NCBI RefSeq assembly: GCF_035046485.1
Contig: NC_085137.1
Location: 498,004,536 to 498,068,535, forward strand
Length of the DNA stretch: 64,000 nt
Source of the DNA: Aedes albopictus
Taxonomy: Eukaryota > Arthropoda > Insecta > Diptera > Culicidae
Reading direction: 5' to 3'
Both the position numbers and the translations under genes were made by a program. Positions 22,794 to 34,710 of this stretch are shown piece after piece (position 1 is the first letter of the stretch; the number at the start of each line of letters is the position of its first letter). The notes beneath the pieces were generated by a model. That model saw only the letters and a list, made by a program, of their open reading frames with translations. It had not been told where the DNA came from and made no database searches.

Positions 22794-23514
22794 AACCCGT
22801 TAACGCCCAAGGTGTCTCACAATTTAAATCATCAAATAAATTTGTTATCAACGGTCGAGTAGTTCCAAAAAAATTCTTCATTGTAGGTCCTCAATACCCA
22901 ATAATTTTCTATTTCAGCACAAATTCTACGCTATCGTTATATTCAGATCCGTATAGCTACAATACTGCTCTAAACAAGTGAGAGAGATGATAATAGCTCA
23001 AAAATAATAGAAAAAGGACTTTTAAATTGGGGCAGAAATATAACCCGATAAACGCCTAAAAGTATGCAATGCATGGTTCTTCTAATTTCATGTAATTTTT
23101 ACTGCAGTGTTCAACATTTTTCATTTTTTAACATATCAAAAAAAGAGAGCTCACTATGTGTAGCATAACAAAACGTTAAAATACTGTAGAAGTTAGATTT
23201 TACACAAATATTCATTTCTAATAAAGTTATTGAACCTTTCCTTCAGCACCCCACAAACTCTCTTTACGTACTCACCATACGTAAACTTTTCAGAAATTTT
23301 GCATGTTTTAAAAAGAAAATCGTGTTAAGTACAGTTCATTTTAATTTGCATCCTTTGACAGATACGTATTTCGACCTCAACTAAAGGTCGACATCGGTGT
23401 CTCGTTCTTACAGGTATTCCACTAACACGCCCAGGTTCATGATCATTCCATTTTTTGATATAAAATTTCAACCAGATATACTCTACACGGCTTCTCTATT
23501 TATGTTTGTACCAC

Positions 23515-25478
23515 CAGAGCCGTAGCGTGGGGTTGGCCAGGTTGGCCCCCGCCAAGAGCGCCAGCCTCTAAGGGGCGCCGAAAAGGTAAAAGGCTAGAAG
23601 GAATATTATGATGCTATTGTTTTCTTGTATGTTACCAAGACTTCAAAATATCTAAGATTGATCGAGTGTTTTACATTACGTTATTCTCAAAAATTCGTTC
23701 GCTAGATTGTTTATCATGATGTTACCGGGAATTTAGCTTGTTTTTTTTTTTACTTTGGAAGTTATATTGGTTGTTTTTTAACGAGCAAGCAAAATCAATA
23801 AGTTTTCAAAATTCTAGTGAAAGTTTTTCTCTGAAAATTACTGGAAACTTATTTATTGACATATTTTAGAGTGTTTTTAACAAGTATTTTAAATGAAAAA
23901 TATTCAGACGACGCTGTTCATTCCCTTCAAACAAATAAAATATTTCGGGAATTTCTTCATAAATTTCACCAGGTATTTCTTCGGATTTTTTGCTGGGCTT
24001 CTTTAAGCAAATCTTTCAAAAACTATTTTCTCAAGAAATTTCTTTAAAAACATTTCAAAGAATTTCTCCAGAAATTCTCTCAAAATCTTATATTAAAAAT
24101 TATTTAAAAAAAAGCAAATAAAGAATTTTTCTGGAGATTCTTACTAAAAATTCTCGAAGAATCCCTTTAGAAATGCCTTCAGGGAGGTTTTCAGGAAGTT
24201 ATCTAGGGATTTATTCAGGAATCAGTCAAAGGATTCCTCTCGACATTTACACATGGATATTTAATAATTTCCTTCAATGGATTCCTGCAAAAAATGTGTA
24301 TAAGGATTAATAAATAACCCTTCAATAGATTTCTTTAGTAATTCCTCCATGGATTCCTATGAAAAATTCTGTAGAGATTCCATTAGAAATCACTTCAGGG
24401 ATTCCTTCAGAAGTCCCTCTGAGAATGAATTATTACAGAAATTCTTCTAGGAATTTTTGAAATAAAATCTTATTTGAAACTGTATCATGCTTACGAGGGA
24501 TTGATCCATAAATTTCTGCTAGAATTTCACTAGAAAACTTTTCATGAATGTCTTCATAAATTCCTCCATAAAATTATAAATTTGGAATAATTCAGAAATT
24601 TCTACAGGTTTTCCGTTAGAAAATCTGCGATTGACTTCATCCTAAATTTCTCCAAAGCTTTCTTCTGAATGCCATTCATAGATTTCTCCAGAAATTCCTC
24701 CATAAATTCCTTAAGAAACTTTTTCAGAGATTCCTTAAAATATTCTGCCAAGTTTTTTTAACTCTTCTAATGGTCCTCTACAAACTATTACGGGCATTAG
24801 CATATCAGGCATTTCTTTACGAATTGCTCCATGAATTCCTGCAAAAAAATACTCCTTAAATTTCATTTAGAATGCTTACTTAAATTTCTTGAAAATTTTA
24901 ATCATTTATTCATGCGGATAAATGCAGGAATTCCTCCGCAATCTCTTTCATAATTTCATTCAATGAATCCAGCAAAAATTCTTCCAGAGATTTCAACAAA
25001 AACTCATCCTTCAGGAATTTCTCCTGGTATTACTTCATATCCATTTTTGTCTAATGATTTCTGAAAATTTTCTAAGAAATATTTTGATTGAACTTCAGAA
25101 GAAACTTGTGGTGAAGTTATTAGGAAATTCTGGTAAAACCAGTTGAAGCTATAGCCAAAAAATAGTAAAAGTGTTTGAGGATTTCTGAATGCTCCTGAAA
25201 TTCAATTCAGTATTTTTAAAAATAAAATAAAAAAAACTAAGATTTCCTTTAGAAATGTATGCATCATACATTTTAAGAATTTGAAATGTCATTTTTAACT
25301 ATTGTGCTGGTCTAAGTATGATTCTTGAAATGCAAAATCTGTTCGTACACTTTGAAAACTTCGAAAACGTACACATAACTTTGAATAAACAAATTTAGCA
25401 AAATAATAATGTCTAATTGTCGTGGGGCGCCAATCTGGATGCTTGCCAAGGGCGCCGTGGGACCACGCTACGGCTCTG
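23515..25478. mobile_element. hAT-like non-autonomous element, 1964 bp
   Basis: The 16-bp ends are CAGAGCCGTAGCGTGG in both orientations. They are flanked by an exact 8-bp duplication, TGTACCAC, at 23507-23514 and 25479-25486. The second copy of the host element has the site once and uninterrupted (TGTACTAC, about 46929-46936 on the minus strand), so this is a proven insertion. The 8-bp duplication and CAG ends point to hAT. Most of the interior (about 23930-25100) is degenerate GAATTCC-type repeat. No transposase is present. Confidence 0.9.
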
Positions 25479-26520
25479 TGTACCACTCCATGATTTTTTA
25501 TTCGTGAACAATGTGTGGGTTTGATGGTGTTATTCTGGGCACTATCAAAGTTACATCGAAAAGATAATGTGTCTTTCGGCTACATGAAAAATGATAAACT
25601 ACCCAAAAATTCAATTTTATTCGATCTACCAATTGAAATATAGAATTACGTACAAAAGTCTGAAAAACATAACGCTGGAGGGGAACAACATTCCCAGTAG
25701 AAATCCCCGAAGGAATCCCGGAAGGATTTACTGAAGGAATTCTGAGAGGCATATCTGATAGAGTTCTGAGGGAATCTCAGCTGAAAACTTGGTAGGAATC
25801 CCTGAAATAATCACAGATCAAATCCCGGGAGGAATTGCTGTATAAATCCCGGCTCGTAGGAAGAATTCCATTAGGATTCTCTGAATATGTTTCGACAAAA
25901 CACTTTGAAAGTATACTAAAATGAATCTGTGAAGTAATTCAAGAAGAAATCCGTGAAAGAATGCTGGTTAAAATGTCTGCAAGAATCCCATCAGGATTTT
26001 CTGAAGCAATTCTGGCCGAAATGCCTGAAGTTATTCCTGAACAATCCCGTAAAGAATACCTGATGGAATCCTTAGAGAGATCATGACAAGAATGCCGGCC
26101 AGAAGCTGAGCAGGCATTCCAGCCAAGAACCATAGAAGATGTCTCTATGATCTAGGATTGCCTGAAAAAAAATCTTGGGAGAAACATATATTTTTTCATA
26201 TTTTTTTCGAGAGGAATCCTTTAAGGAACAACAGGAAAAAGAAATAATCCTGGAAGGAATCTTTGGAGGAATTCCAGCACAAATCCCTGAAGGAATGCAG
26301 AAATGAATAAATAAAAGAATCCTTTCAGGATTTTCCTAAGCAACCCCTGCCAAAATCCCTGAAGAGAACTCCGAAGCAATCCGTACAGCAATCTCGGAAG
26401 CAATATCTGAAGGAATCTCGGAAATAAACCTGAAAAGATTCTCGAAAGGAATGCCTGAAGAAATGCTGGAAAGAATTTTTGAAGGTATCTCAAAAAAGAA
26501 CCACAGCTCATCTAATCTCA

Positions 26521-26900
26521 ATTCAACTCTTCACCCAACTCTCTAGCCTCTACCTTACTGTCATCTTTGCCCTCTGTTCCAACCCTCTATCCTACGCTCT
26601 ATCATAACCTTCAACTCTACCATATGCCGAACCCTCTAAACTATCATCTACCATAACCACTGCCCTATCCTTTACCGTACCCTCTAGTACATATTGTGCA
26701 TAATCGTACCGTCTACCCTACTCTCCACCCTAACATTTTTCCTACCCTCAACCCTACTCTCTACCGTCTACCCTATCCTCTACCCTAACCTTCTACTCCA
26801 CTCTCTCTACTTTATCCTTCACCCAAACCCTCTACTCGACCGTCTGCTCCACCGTTTATCCTACCCGCTACCCTACCATCTACCATGATCCTCCACCCTT
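26521..26900. repeat. CTACCCTA-rich degenerate minisatellite
   Basis: A pyrimidine-rich tract with loose 11-12 bp units such as CTCTACCCTAAC. The inverted partner is at 45661-46020. It resembles telomeric repeats only superficially: units are irregular and it lies inside a transposon. Confidence 0.7.
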
Positions 26901-26928
26901 TTTCTGATTAAGCCCTATCGGTAGATAC

Positions 26929-27633
26929 TAGAGTAGGTCATCGTTTATATGGAAAAATGAAAAATTCAATGGTATCCCATCAGATCAAAGCTTTTTTGAT
27001 CCCATTTCAGGACCCAAATAAGTGTGCAAAATTTGAGCACGATCGGTTATGTCTACGTTTTGCGCATCGCGATTGAAGTTTGTATGGGGTTTTACATGGG
27101 AAAACACACTTTTTTGCATTTCTCTCATAACAAGCTCGAATTTTTCTAAAACCATGTAACCGATAAAGCCAAAACATAGCCTAGGGTATCCTGAAAAACT
27201 TTGTCGAAGACCGCGAAGTGATCAGATGCTTGTGAAAAAAGTTATAGCGTTGGCATTGCTTGGCGAAACAGCATGATTTTGTTGCTATTGTTATTCCTTT
27301 ACATGTTAAAACATAAACACATGCATGCGGTTCGTTGGTTATAACTATTTTCACAAGCATCGGATCGCTTTGCGGTCTTCAACAAAGTTTTTCAGAATAT
27401 CCTAGGCTATCATTTTACAGTATCGGTTAAAAAGTTTCAGACAAACTTTTTCAACTTATGACAAAAATGCAAAAAAGTATGTTTTCCCATACAAAATCCC
27501 ATACAAATTTCAATTGCAATGCGCAAAGTGTAGACACAACCGATCGTGCTCAAATTTTGCACAGATACTCAGGACCCGAAACGGAACCAAAAAAGCTTTG
27601 ATCTGAGAAAACGGTTCCGATGACCCACACTAG
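26929..27633. mobile_element. Fold-back element with about 330-bp arms, 705 bp
   Basis: The two halves are inverted copies of one another and share AGATCAAAGCTTTTTTG, AAATTTGAGCACGATCGGTT and CTGAAAAACTTTGT. TAGATAC occurs on both sides (26922-26928 and 27634-27640) and only once at the matching site of the other element copy. The exact duplication length is ambiguous because the ends carry CTAG. Confidence 0.8.
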
Positions 27634-27635
27634 TA

Positions 27636-28175
27636 GATACCCATATTGTATGGTATTATATCTCAAACTACCATTCCGCGGCCGCCATCTTGAATATGGT
27701 CTGCCATCTTGGGTTTCAAAATGGCGTCGAATATTCATTTTTGAGTTCTACTTATGAATCCCGATCGATAGATACCCATATTGCATGGTATCATAGCTCA
27801 AACTCTCAGTCTGTGGCCGCCATCTTGGATATGATCCGCCATCTTGGATTTCAAAATAGACTCAAATATCGATTTTTGACTTCTACACATGAAGGCCGAT
27901 CGATAGACACCCATATTGCATGGTAGAATAGCTCAAACTACCATTCCGTAGCCGCCATATTGGATATGGTCCGCCATCTTGGATTTCAAAATGACATTGA
28001 ATATCGATTTTTGACTTCTGCTCATCATGCCCGATCGATAAATACCCATATTGCATGATATTATAGATAAAACTACTCTTCCATGGCCGCCATCTTAGAT
28101 ATGGTCCGCCATCTTGAATTTCAAAATGGCATCGGATAACAATTTTTGAGTTCTACTCGTGAAGCCCGATCGATA
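27636..28175. repeat. Four 135-bp tandem units with CCGCCATCTTGG
   Basis: GATACCCATATTG or a variant recurs at 27636, 27771, 27906, 28041 and 28176, an exact 135-bp period. Each unit carries two copies of GCCGCCATCTTGG or a close variant, plus CCGATCGATAGATAC. The period is divisible by three, so one frame stays open through parts of the array (for example 27690-27926). That frame is not evidence of a protein. Confidence 0.9.
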
Positions 28176-28725
28176 GATACTCATATTGTATAGTATCCGA
28201 AGGAGCATTGCCGTTAAAAAGCATTATTCTGGAGTTTTCACCGCCATCTTGGAACCTAGCCGCCATCTTGAATTTCAATACCCCTGCTGCCACCTCCACA
28301 TCCTAACCTAAGGAATGTGTATACCAAATTTGATTGAAATTTCTTGACGCATTTCAGAGTTATGCCCATGTTCCGGCATACATATATACATACGTACATA
28401 CATATGAATAAATATACAAATAGACAAACATATTAACATATAAACATACAAGCATATAAACATACAATCATACATACATCGACTTTAGTGTGTATTTATT
28501 AACAACTCTGCCGAAGAAATGAACTGTAAATTGTTAACCATTGTCAAGATTCCAGGAAAATACATTTTTTTTCGCCTTGGAAATGATGCTCACAGATCGT
28601 GACAATACGCATTCTTTGCAGCATTGTTTACGCCAATTCTGGAGATATTCACATCAAAAAGACTGTCCTATTTATAGGACGCTGGGCGTTCGGGGCATCT
28701 GTCCTATAAATAGGACGCTGATCCA

Positions 28726-29180
28726 TAAACCAACATTAGGAATTTTACAAAAAGGATGTCCATGGTTTTATGGGATCCATGATCCATGTCATTTTCTCAA
28801 TTTTATGGATCAAGTCGAAAAAATTATGGATCGTTTCCAAAATTTTATAAATTATTTCTTATATTTTATGGATCGTTTTCCAGTTTTCTATAGATCATTT
28901 TATATATTTTATTAATCGTTTTCATATTTTTTATGGATCATTTTATATTTTTTTAGAGATCATTTCCTATTCTATATGGATCATTCAATGGATCGTTTCA
29001 GCCATTTCATGGCGCGGTTCATGAAATTCTGGATTATTTACAAATTTTACAAAAAAAGGGAGCATTTGACAATGTTATATAGATCCAAATGACTGCTTTA
29101 TGGTTTTCTGATTTGTTTCATTGGAATATTGAAAAGTTATCATTAGATCATTTGGCAATTTTTCATGGATCATTCATGGC
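28726..29180. repeat. ATGGATCATTTT degenerate repeat
   Basis: Loose units of about 18-24 bp built on TTTTATGGATCATTTT. It begins directly where the TTAA element ends, and a similar motif precedes that element at 22752-22790. Confidence 0.6.
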
Positions 29181-29690
29181 TTTTTATATGCAAAAAAATG
29201 TTTTCCCAATCTTTGGAGCAACAATGTAGGCTGAGGCTGACTTAGCAGTCCTTCGTTGGTGAATAACAGGTGGGTTTTTATGAGGAACGACCAACGAAGG
29301 AATTACTTTAAACATTGCTTGAAATTGCTTGAATTGCTCAGCCATTCTGAAATCAAATGATATGCAATGCTGCAATGATGCTGATAAAGATCAAGTCGTT
29401 AGATCTAAAATGTCTGTGTTTTATCGGAAAATTTCTTAAAAATTATAATCGCTGTTCAAATGGTCCAGCTTACAATAATGCCTTCCCATGATAATGACCA
29501 CACAAACTCAAACGCAATTCAGAGTGGTTAGGAATGTTACAAACAAAATAATAGGAGAAAATGGCCATGATGACCTACTTTTTGATTTAACATTACGAAA
29601 AATATGTTATGAAATAAACTGACAGATTTCACTGAATTTAAGAAAAAAAAATCGTATAAAAAATAAGGATTAGGCTTGATATATTCAACC
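29181..29690. other. Gene-free intronic sequence
   Basis: Non-repetitive AT-rich DNA. On the minus strand it is the first part of the intron after 29697. No exon is recognisable. Confidence 0.5.
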
Positions 29691-29696
29691 ATTTAC

Positions 29697-30108
29697 CTCT
29701 CATCCAACCGCATGCTACTGCGACTGATGTCGCTCCAGGCGGACATCGAGCGTGGCCTCTGGAAAAACTTGGACCCCCGCCGGGATCCGTTGGGACCTCC
29801 GCCATAGCTGCTGCCACAGTTTCCGCCTCCGCCACCAGCGCTCGGTGTCGTCCCGTCGTACGTTTCTGTGAGAAAATTAACATTACGCAACAATGCCTTG
29901 GAACCGCCGCCGCCGCCCGTCGTCGTCATCGACTTGGACGACGAACAACCGGACGCGCTTCCTCAGACATACCCAGTGCACTGTAGCTGATGCGAAACTT
30001 GCTCATTTTGCCCTTCCACTTGCCCACCACCCGCACCACCGCTTCCTTCTCCTCGATTCCGCCGCCGCCGGCGGTGGTAGTCGCAACACTTTCCACGCTT
30101 TCTTCCAT
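29697..30108 (-). CDS. N-terminal exons of an unrecognised Gly-rich protein
   Basis: Two exons, 29973-30108 and 29697-29865, are joined across a 107-nt intron. The start ATG at 30108 has a good context (AGCCATGG). Exon 1 gives MEESVESVATTTAGGGGIEE and continues to SKFRISYSAL. The donor is CTGG|GTATGT and the acceptor TTTTCTCACAG. Splicing makes a new GAA codon and continues ETYDGTTPSAGGGGG, then a Gly/Ser run and a basic KFFQRPRSMSAWSDISRSSM stretch. Exon 2 ends in phase 2 at a GTAAAT donor; if unspliced, AGG TAA stops the frame. Frame continuity, splice signals and codon content make a real gene likely. No domain, signal peptide or membrane segment is visible in this first 101 residues. Later exons are not seen in the window, so the following intron probably exceeds 29 kb. 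Confidence 0.75.
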
Positions 30109-30649
30109 GGCTGCTCGACTTTTAATTGGCGCAAACTATCACTGCTGACTGCTCTTTAGAACCGATTTTGGAGCCGAAAATCTCCAACTAATCACTTATC
30201 ACACGCGGCACTGCACCAATTAGGACCCCAGGTCGACGACGACGAAGACGATGAATCTGAACCCAACGAACCAGCACTAATGATTGTCGTTTGATTTGGG
30301 GATGCTTGACGCTGTTGATGGTGCATGGCTCCCACTTGCAATGTGAATGCCCGAGTGGAAAAATGCAGCAAAACAAAATCAAGTTTTGTTAAAAATATAT
30401 AAATGTTTTATCGATCATCACTGATTGGGGTTTGAATTGTAAGAATAGTTCATGACTGACATATTAATGCAAACAGAAATAACAAAAACTCCCGACAGCC
30501 ACAGAGATAAAAATAATGAGGTTGTCACGTCATGTGAACTTCATTTTAGTCATTTAAATTTAGTGTTATGAAAGTTTACATGATACATCATGTAAATTTG
30601 TGTAAAATGTCATGTAAATATTCAAAGTCATGCTGAATTACATGACATA
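30109..30649 (-). promoter_or_regulatory. Upstream region of the minus-strand gene
   Basis: Immediately 5' of the start codon lies GC-rich sequence that suits a 5' UTR (to about 30360). Farther up are a TATA-like TTTATATATTTTT (about 30393-30405, minus strand) and a GATCGATAA motif. No initiator can be assigned with confidence. 30530-30649 contains ACATGA/TCATGT-rich sequence resembling 31790-31850, probably another small element split by the insertion at 30650. Confidence 0.3.
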
Positions 30650-31781
30650 CACTCCCGATCAAAAGTTTGGGTCACCCCTTCGAAAACATGTCATATTTTT
30701 AGGCCCATATCTTTGCCAATTTGCATCCCATTTCAAAACCCTAGGTCTTATTCAAAAGATAATAAGTCAAAAAAACTTTGAACATGATTTAAAAGAAAAA
30801 AAAATGTATGTAAACTTAACCTAAAGTTGCCAAATTTTCTAAAAAAAATGAATATAAACTTAAGGCAGTGTCGCTGTAAAATGGGTCGACCAAATTTAAA
30901 GATGAGAGCGGTAATATAACCCATTTTCTATTAGCTTTCAACTGCTTTTTACAGAACTTAGCTAAAAAATCTAGAAAAAAAGTTATTAAGTAAATTAACT
31001 CTTCATGTCATCGGCCAAAAGTTTGGGGTCACTATCGTAAAACAAGGAAAAGTGATTTGTTGATATCTTTGTCATCTTTCATTCAATTTTAATTCTTCTT
31101 GGCTTATTTGAAACAAAATGAATGATACTTACTGTATAAACATTGAACCACACATATTTGTTGAAATTTACATACTAAAACTTAACGTAAAGTTGCCTCA
31201 TTTTTTGAAGTGTAGTGAAATATGTTAACTTTACATAACATTTTTATGTACAAAAACCGTTAAATACGATAAGTTAAAGACATCAAACGTAGAATAAGTT
31301 AATTATTTTTTAAATGAGCCAAAAAGAATTAAAATTGAACTCTAGGTGACGAAGATATCATCAAATCACTTTTCCATGTTTTACGATAGTGACCCCAAAC
31401 TTTTGGTCGATGACATGAAGAAGAGTTAATTCACTTAATAACTTTTTTTTCTAGATTTTTTAGATAAGCTCTGTAAAAAGCATTTGAAAGCTTATAGAAA
31501 ATGGGTTATATTACCGCTCTCATCTTAAAATTTGGTCGACCCAATTTCCAGCGACACTGCCGTAAGTTTATATTCATTTTTTAGAAAATTTGGCAACTTT
31601 GGGTTAAGTTTACATACAAAATTTTATAAAAAAGTTTCTTTTAAATTATGTTCAAAGTTTCTTAGACTTATTATCTTTTGAATGAAACCTGGAGTTTTGA
31701 AATCGAATGCAAATTGGCGGAGATATGGGCCAAAAATGACATGTTTTTGAGGGGGTGACCCCAACCTTTTGATCGGGAGTG
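30650..31781. mobile_element. Fold-back element with arms over 450 bp, 1132 bp
   Basis: The ends are CACTCCCGATCAAAAGTTTG and, on the minus strand, CACTCCCGATCAAAAGGTTG. Each arm also holds a second, internal copy of the type TCGGCCAAAAGTTTGGGGTC, so inverted repeats are duplicated within the arms. The termini resemble those of Tc1-like elements. There is no transposase and no clear target duplication. It lies about 540 bp upstream of the start codon at 30108. Confidence 0.75.
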
Positions 31782-32460
31782 AATAATGGAAGTTTACATG
31801 ATATTTTATTTCTTTTACATGATATGTCATGTAAACTTCTGTGAAATCCCACGCTTCAATAATGTGCATTATATGGCACAGAAATTTACACTATCTTTTC
31901 GATCTGTGCACTACCAACAGGGGCCAAAATGTTAAATTCGAATAGTAAATTTGAATTGTAATAAGAAAAAAAAAATAGTTAGTACCCAAAGTTTAAGTGC
32001 CTCAGGACCAAACCCCTAAAATGTTAAATATTTGTAAAAACCAAAAGTTAAAGAAAATAAACAATTAACGCGACAGCCAATAGGTAAAAAATCAATGGTT
32101 ATTTTACAGCATTTTTTGAACTGCACAGCAAAAAAATATGAAAGTTAAACAGCACGTAAATTGAAGATCTACTGAAATTTGCGGCAAAAAAATGTAAATC
32201 ATCAACAGTTAACGTCAGCCGAGCAGCCCGCTGCCGGTCAGACGGCTTGTTTACAGATTTTAAAGCATATTCGCTTTAAATTTACATGCATCTGTTATAA
32301 ATTATGCCAGCCACTCTCCGTCATCAGCTAAACGAACGGATGCTCGCAGCTGGGGCGGTTTCCCCGTTGCTTCTCTCAGTACTCTCTGCAGCAGCTGGAG
32401 CATGTCGGGATGTGTGCATTATGGTAGAAGCAGTTTAACTTTGGCTGTCTGCTATTCAAC
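31782..32460. other. Gene-free, partly GC-rich segment
   Basis: AT-rich to about 32210, then a 200-bp GC-richer part (for example GCTCGCAGCTGGGGCGG). I find no exon signals that hold together. Confidence 0.4.
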
Positions 32461-32463
32461 AAG

Positions 32464-32535
32464 CTGAGATAGCCGAGAGAACTCGGGCGTGCTACTTACA
32501 CCCCAAGGATCTGAGTTCAATTCTCGCTCGGAACT
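32464..32535 (+). ncRNA. tRNA-like sequence, Leu/Ser type head
   Basis: GATAGCCGAGAGA resembles the D-arm region of Leu tRNAs and GAGTTCAATTCTC is a B box about 40 bp later. Stems are poorly paired. A SINE head or tRNA pseudogene is the likely identity. Confidence 0.4.
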
Positions 32536-32539
32536 CAAT

Positions 32540-33149
32540 TTTACTTTATATCTTCTAACAAATATCTGCAATGTAATTTTAAGATCGCACAAAAATTTCC
32601 ATCATATACGGCGGGGTCCTTTTGTTACATTCGATCCGTCATAATTTTACAGGTTTTTTTTTCAAACTGTGTGGCAATTTGGCAAGGCTGGCAATTTGCA
32701 TTTTATTCAGAAGACCAAGAATTTTATCAAAGCCAATCCTCTTTGGTCAAATTCTGTGATATTGGTCAGTTGGCGCATCAAAATTGACCTCAAAACGGAT
32801 CCCATGATGATCAGTAAAGTGATTGTAACATTCTTGTTGGGTACGTTGCAACAGCATCAATTTGTTGATCAGAATTATACTTATCCATGTTTTTATTTTT
32901 GCAGTTCAACGTACCATCAACTTCAGACGGGCTTGCCTTCCGATGGGAAAGGAGATGCCCTAATGCAGGGGATCAATTCAGTTCCTAATAGGTTTATTGT
33001 GCAATGCAGGGGGAACTGAGTGGTGGGAAACAGAGTAAATATTTTCTCGACTAGAACAAGAACCTAACTGTTAATAATTAAAAGTGATACCAGAACTCTT
33101 CTTGTGAATTATATATATCTCTAAAAAACTCAATTCTTCCCGTGCTTTG
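32540..33149. other. No supported gene
   Basis: One plus-strand frame (32669-33019, 116 codons) overlaps this stretch, but it has no recognisable domain and the region lacks splice signals. It may be the body of a SINE that began at the preceding tRNA-like head. Confidence 0.4.
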
Positions 33150-34036
33150 AAAATATCCTCGGATTTTTCCTGTAAGTTTCTTATGGAAATCCTTCCGGTG
33201 TTTTTTTTTTCAAAAAATCTTCATAGATTTCTCGAAGAACTCCTTCAGGAAATCAGGGAGCTCAAGGCCTAGGGAACTCTGCCAGTAATTCCTTCGGGAA
33301 TTCCCTCAAGTAATCCAAAAAATACTCAAGAAATTGCTTCGGGAATTTCTCCAGAAACTCCTCTGGGAACACCTCCATCTAGGGGGTGGTTTCCTCCTAA
33401 AATTCCACAAGGAATTCCCCTCAGTGAAATCCCCCAGATATTCCCTAAGGAGTTCCTCCGGAAATTTCTCCGGAAATTCCTCCAGAAACTCCTTTGTTAA
33501 TTCCTTAAGAAATTTCTACAAGAATTCCTCAAAACATTTTCCTTCAGCCATTCTTTCAGGAATTCCTTTATAAACTCCTCAGAAATACCTCAGGTAATTC
33601 TTTCAAAAATTTATTCGGCAATTCTTCAAGAAATCGCTCTAGAATTCCTCCGGGATTACCTCCAGAATGTGCTTTGGGAATTCTTCTAGAAATTTCTTTG
33701 GGCATTCATCGAAGAGGTATTTCTTTAAGAATTTAACCCGAAGTTCCTCCGGGAATTCCTGCAGAAATTCATCCAGGACTTTTCCTAAGTGATGCCTCCG
33801 GAAACTCATCAAGAGATTGCTCCAGGAAATCCTCCAGAACTTCTTCTGGGAACTTCTCCAGAAATTCGTCTGAAAATTCATCCAAAAAAATATTCGAAGA
33901 TTTTTTTCTGGAAATTACTTCAAGAATTACTCCAAAAATTTGTCTGGGAGCCCCACCAGATATGATCCCACTTCTGGGAATTTCTCCTGAAATTACTCAT
34001 TGAATTCCTTTAGAACTTTCTCCTGGAATTCCTTTG
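33150..34036. repeat. Degenerate GAATTCC-type minisatellite
   Basis: Dense units such as CTCCGGAAATTTCTCCGG and CAGGAATTCC. It is interrupted at 34037 by a TTAA-flanked element. The open frames (plus 33334-33573, minus 33639-33881) are repeat translations. Confidence 0.75.
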
Positions 34037-34040
34037 TTAA

Positions 34041-34710
34041 GGGATTATATATGTTGAGATGCGTAAAAAAAGGAAATGTTTGTACTTTCATAAAAGTATG
34101 TAACCATATTTTTTTTAATTCTTTTTTTACGTCCTATTGTACTATTATTGAATGTGTATAATCAGCTTGAGAACATTAAAAAATAGTACAGTCCAACGCG
34201 TGCAACGGCTCAAATGAAAGCACAAATCCAAAAGAAAACCGTTACTAGAGGACCTTGTGGTGTCCTTGAACGATCAGAATATTAAAAAATGTTTTCAGTT
34301 TTTAAACGGGGACGACTTTTTTATTCAAAAAAGAAATCACTTTTTTGATGCAAAAGTGTATGAAAAAAATTCTAACACTGATAAGTTTTTTTAATGACAA
34401 ATGTTTATCGTTCAAGGACACGACACATGAATAGCGAGCATTAAAAAAAATTGAAATCGGTTGAGAACTGTTTTCCAAATTTTAGTCACCGCATCGACGT
34501 TTTTGTAAAAACACGATTTCAAAATAATCGCGTTTAAATTTTCAAGTATGCACTACGCGCCCGTAAGGGAGTGAGACGCAGATCGCTATATCTTTTCTTG
34601 TACTGCTTGGATCTCTATGAAAATTTTACACAGCATCCTTAAGAACCCAGAATTAAAGATAAATGAATGAAAAAATCGATTTTATGCTCGACCTCAACAT
34701 ATATAACCCC
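34041..34710. mobile_element. TTAA-flanked element, 670 bp
   Basis: The ends are GGGATTATATATGTTGAG and, on the minus strand, GGGGTTATATATGTTGAG. TTAA lies at 34037-34040 and 34711-34714. It splits a degenerate minisatellite. The interior is noncoding. TTAA specificity suggests piggyBac-type mobilisation, but the ends differ from those at 44467. Confidence 0.8.

Larger units (their letters stand above)
22794..28725 (+). mobile_element. TTAA-flanked piggyBac-like element, left copy, broken
   Basis: This copy matches the reverse complement of 44467-47655 along its length. It starts TTAA then CCCGTTAACGCCCAAGG. Inside are degenerate minisatellite (25690-26510), a CTACCCTA-rich tract (26521-26900), 135-bp tandem repeats (27636-28175), a TACA-rich microsatellite (28380-28485) and palindromic GTCCTATTTATAGGAC near the other end. 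The last bases of the far inverted end are missing and ATGGATC repeats follow. Two later insertions, at 23515-25478 and 26929-27633, explain its greater length. No transposase frame remains. Confidence 0.75.

Noticed and set aside
26521..26900. Telomeric-type repeat
   Set aside because: CTACCCTA units are irregular and lie inside a transposon. Mosquitoes are not known to have this as telomere sequence.
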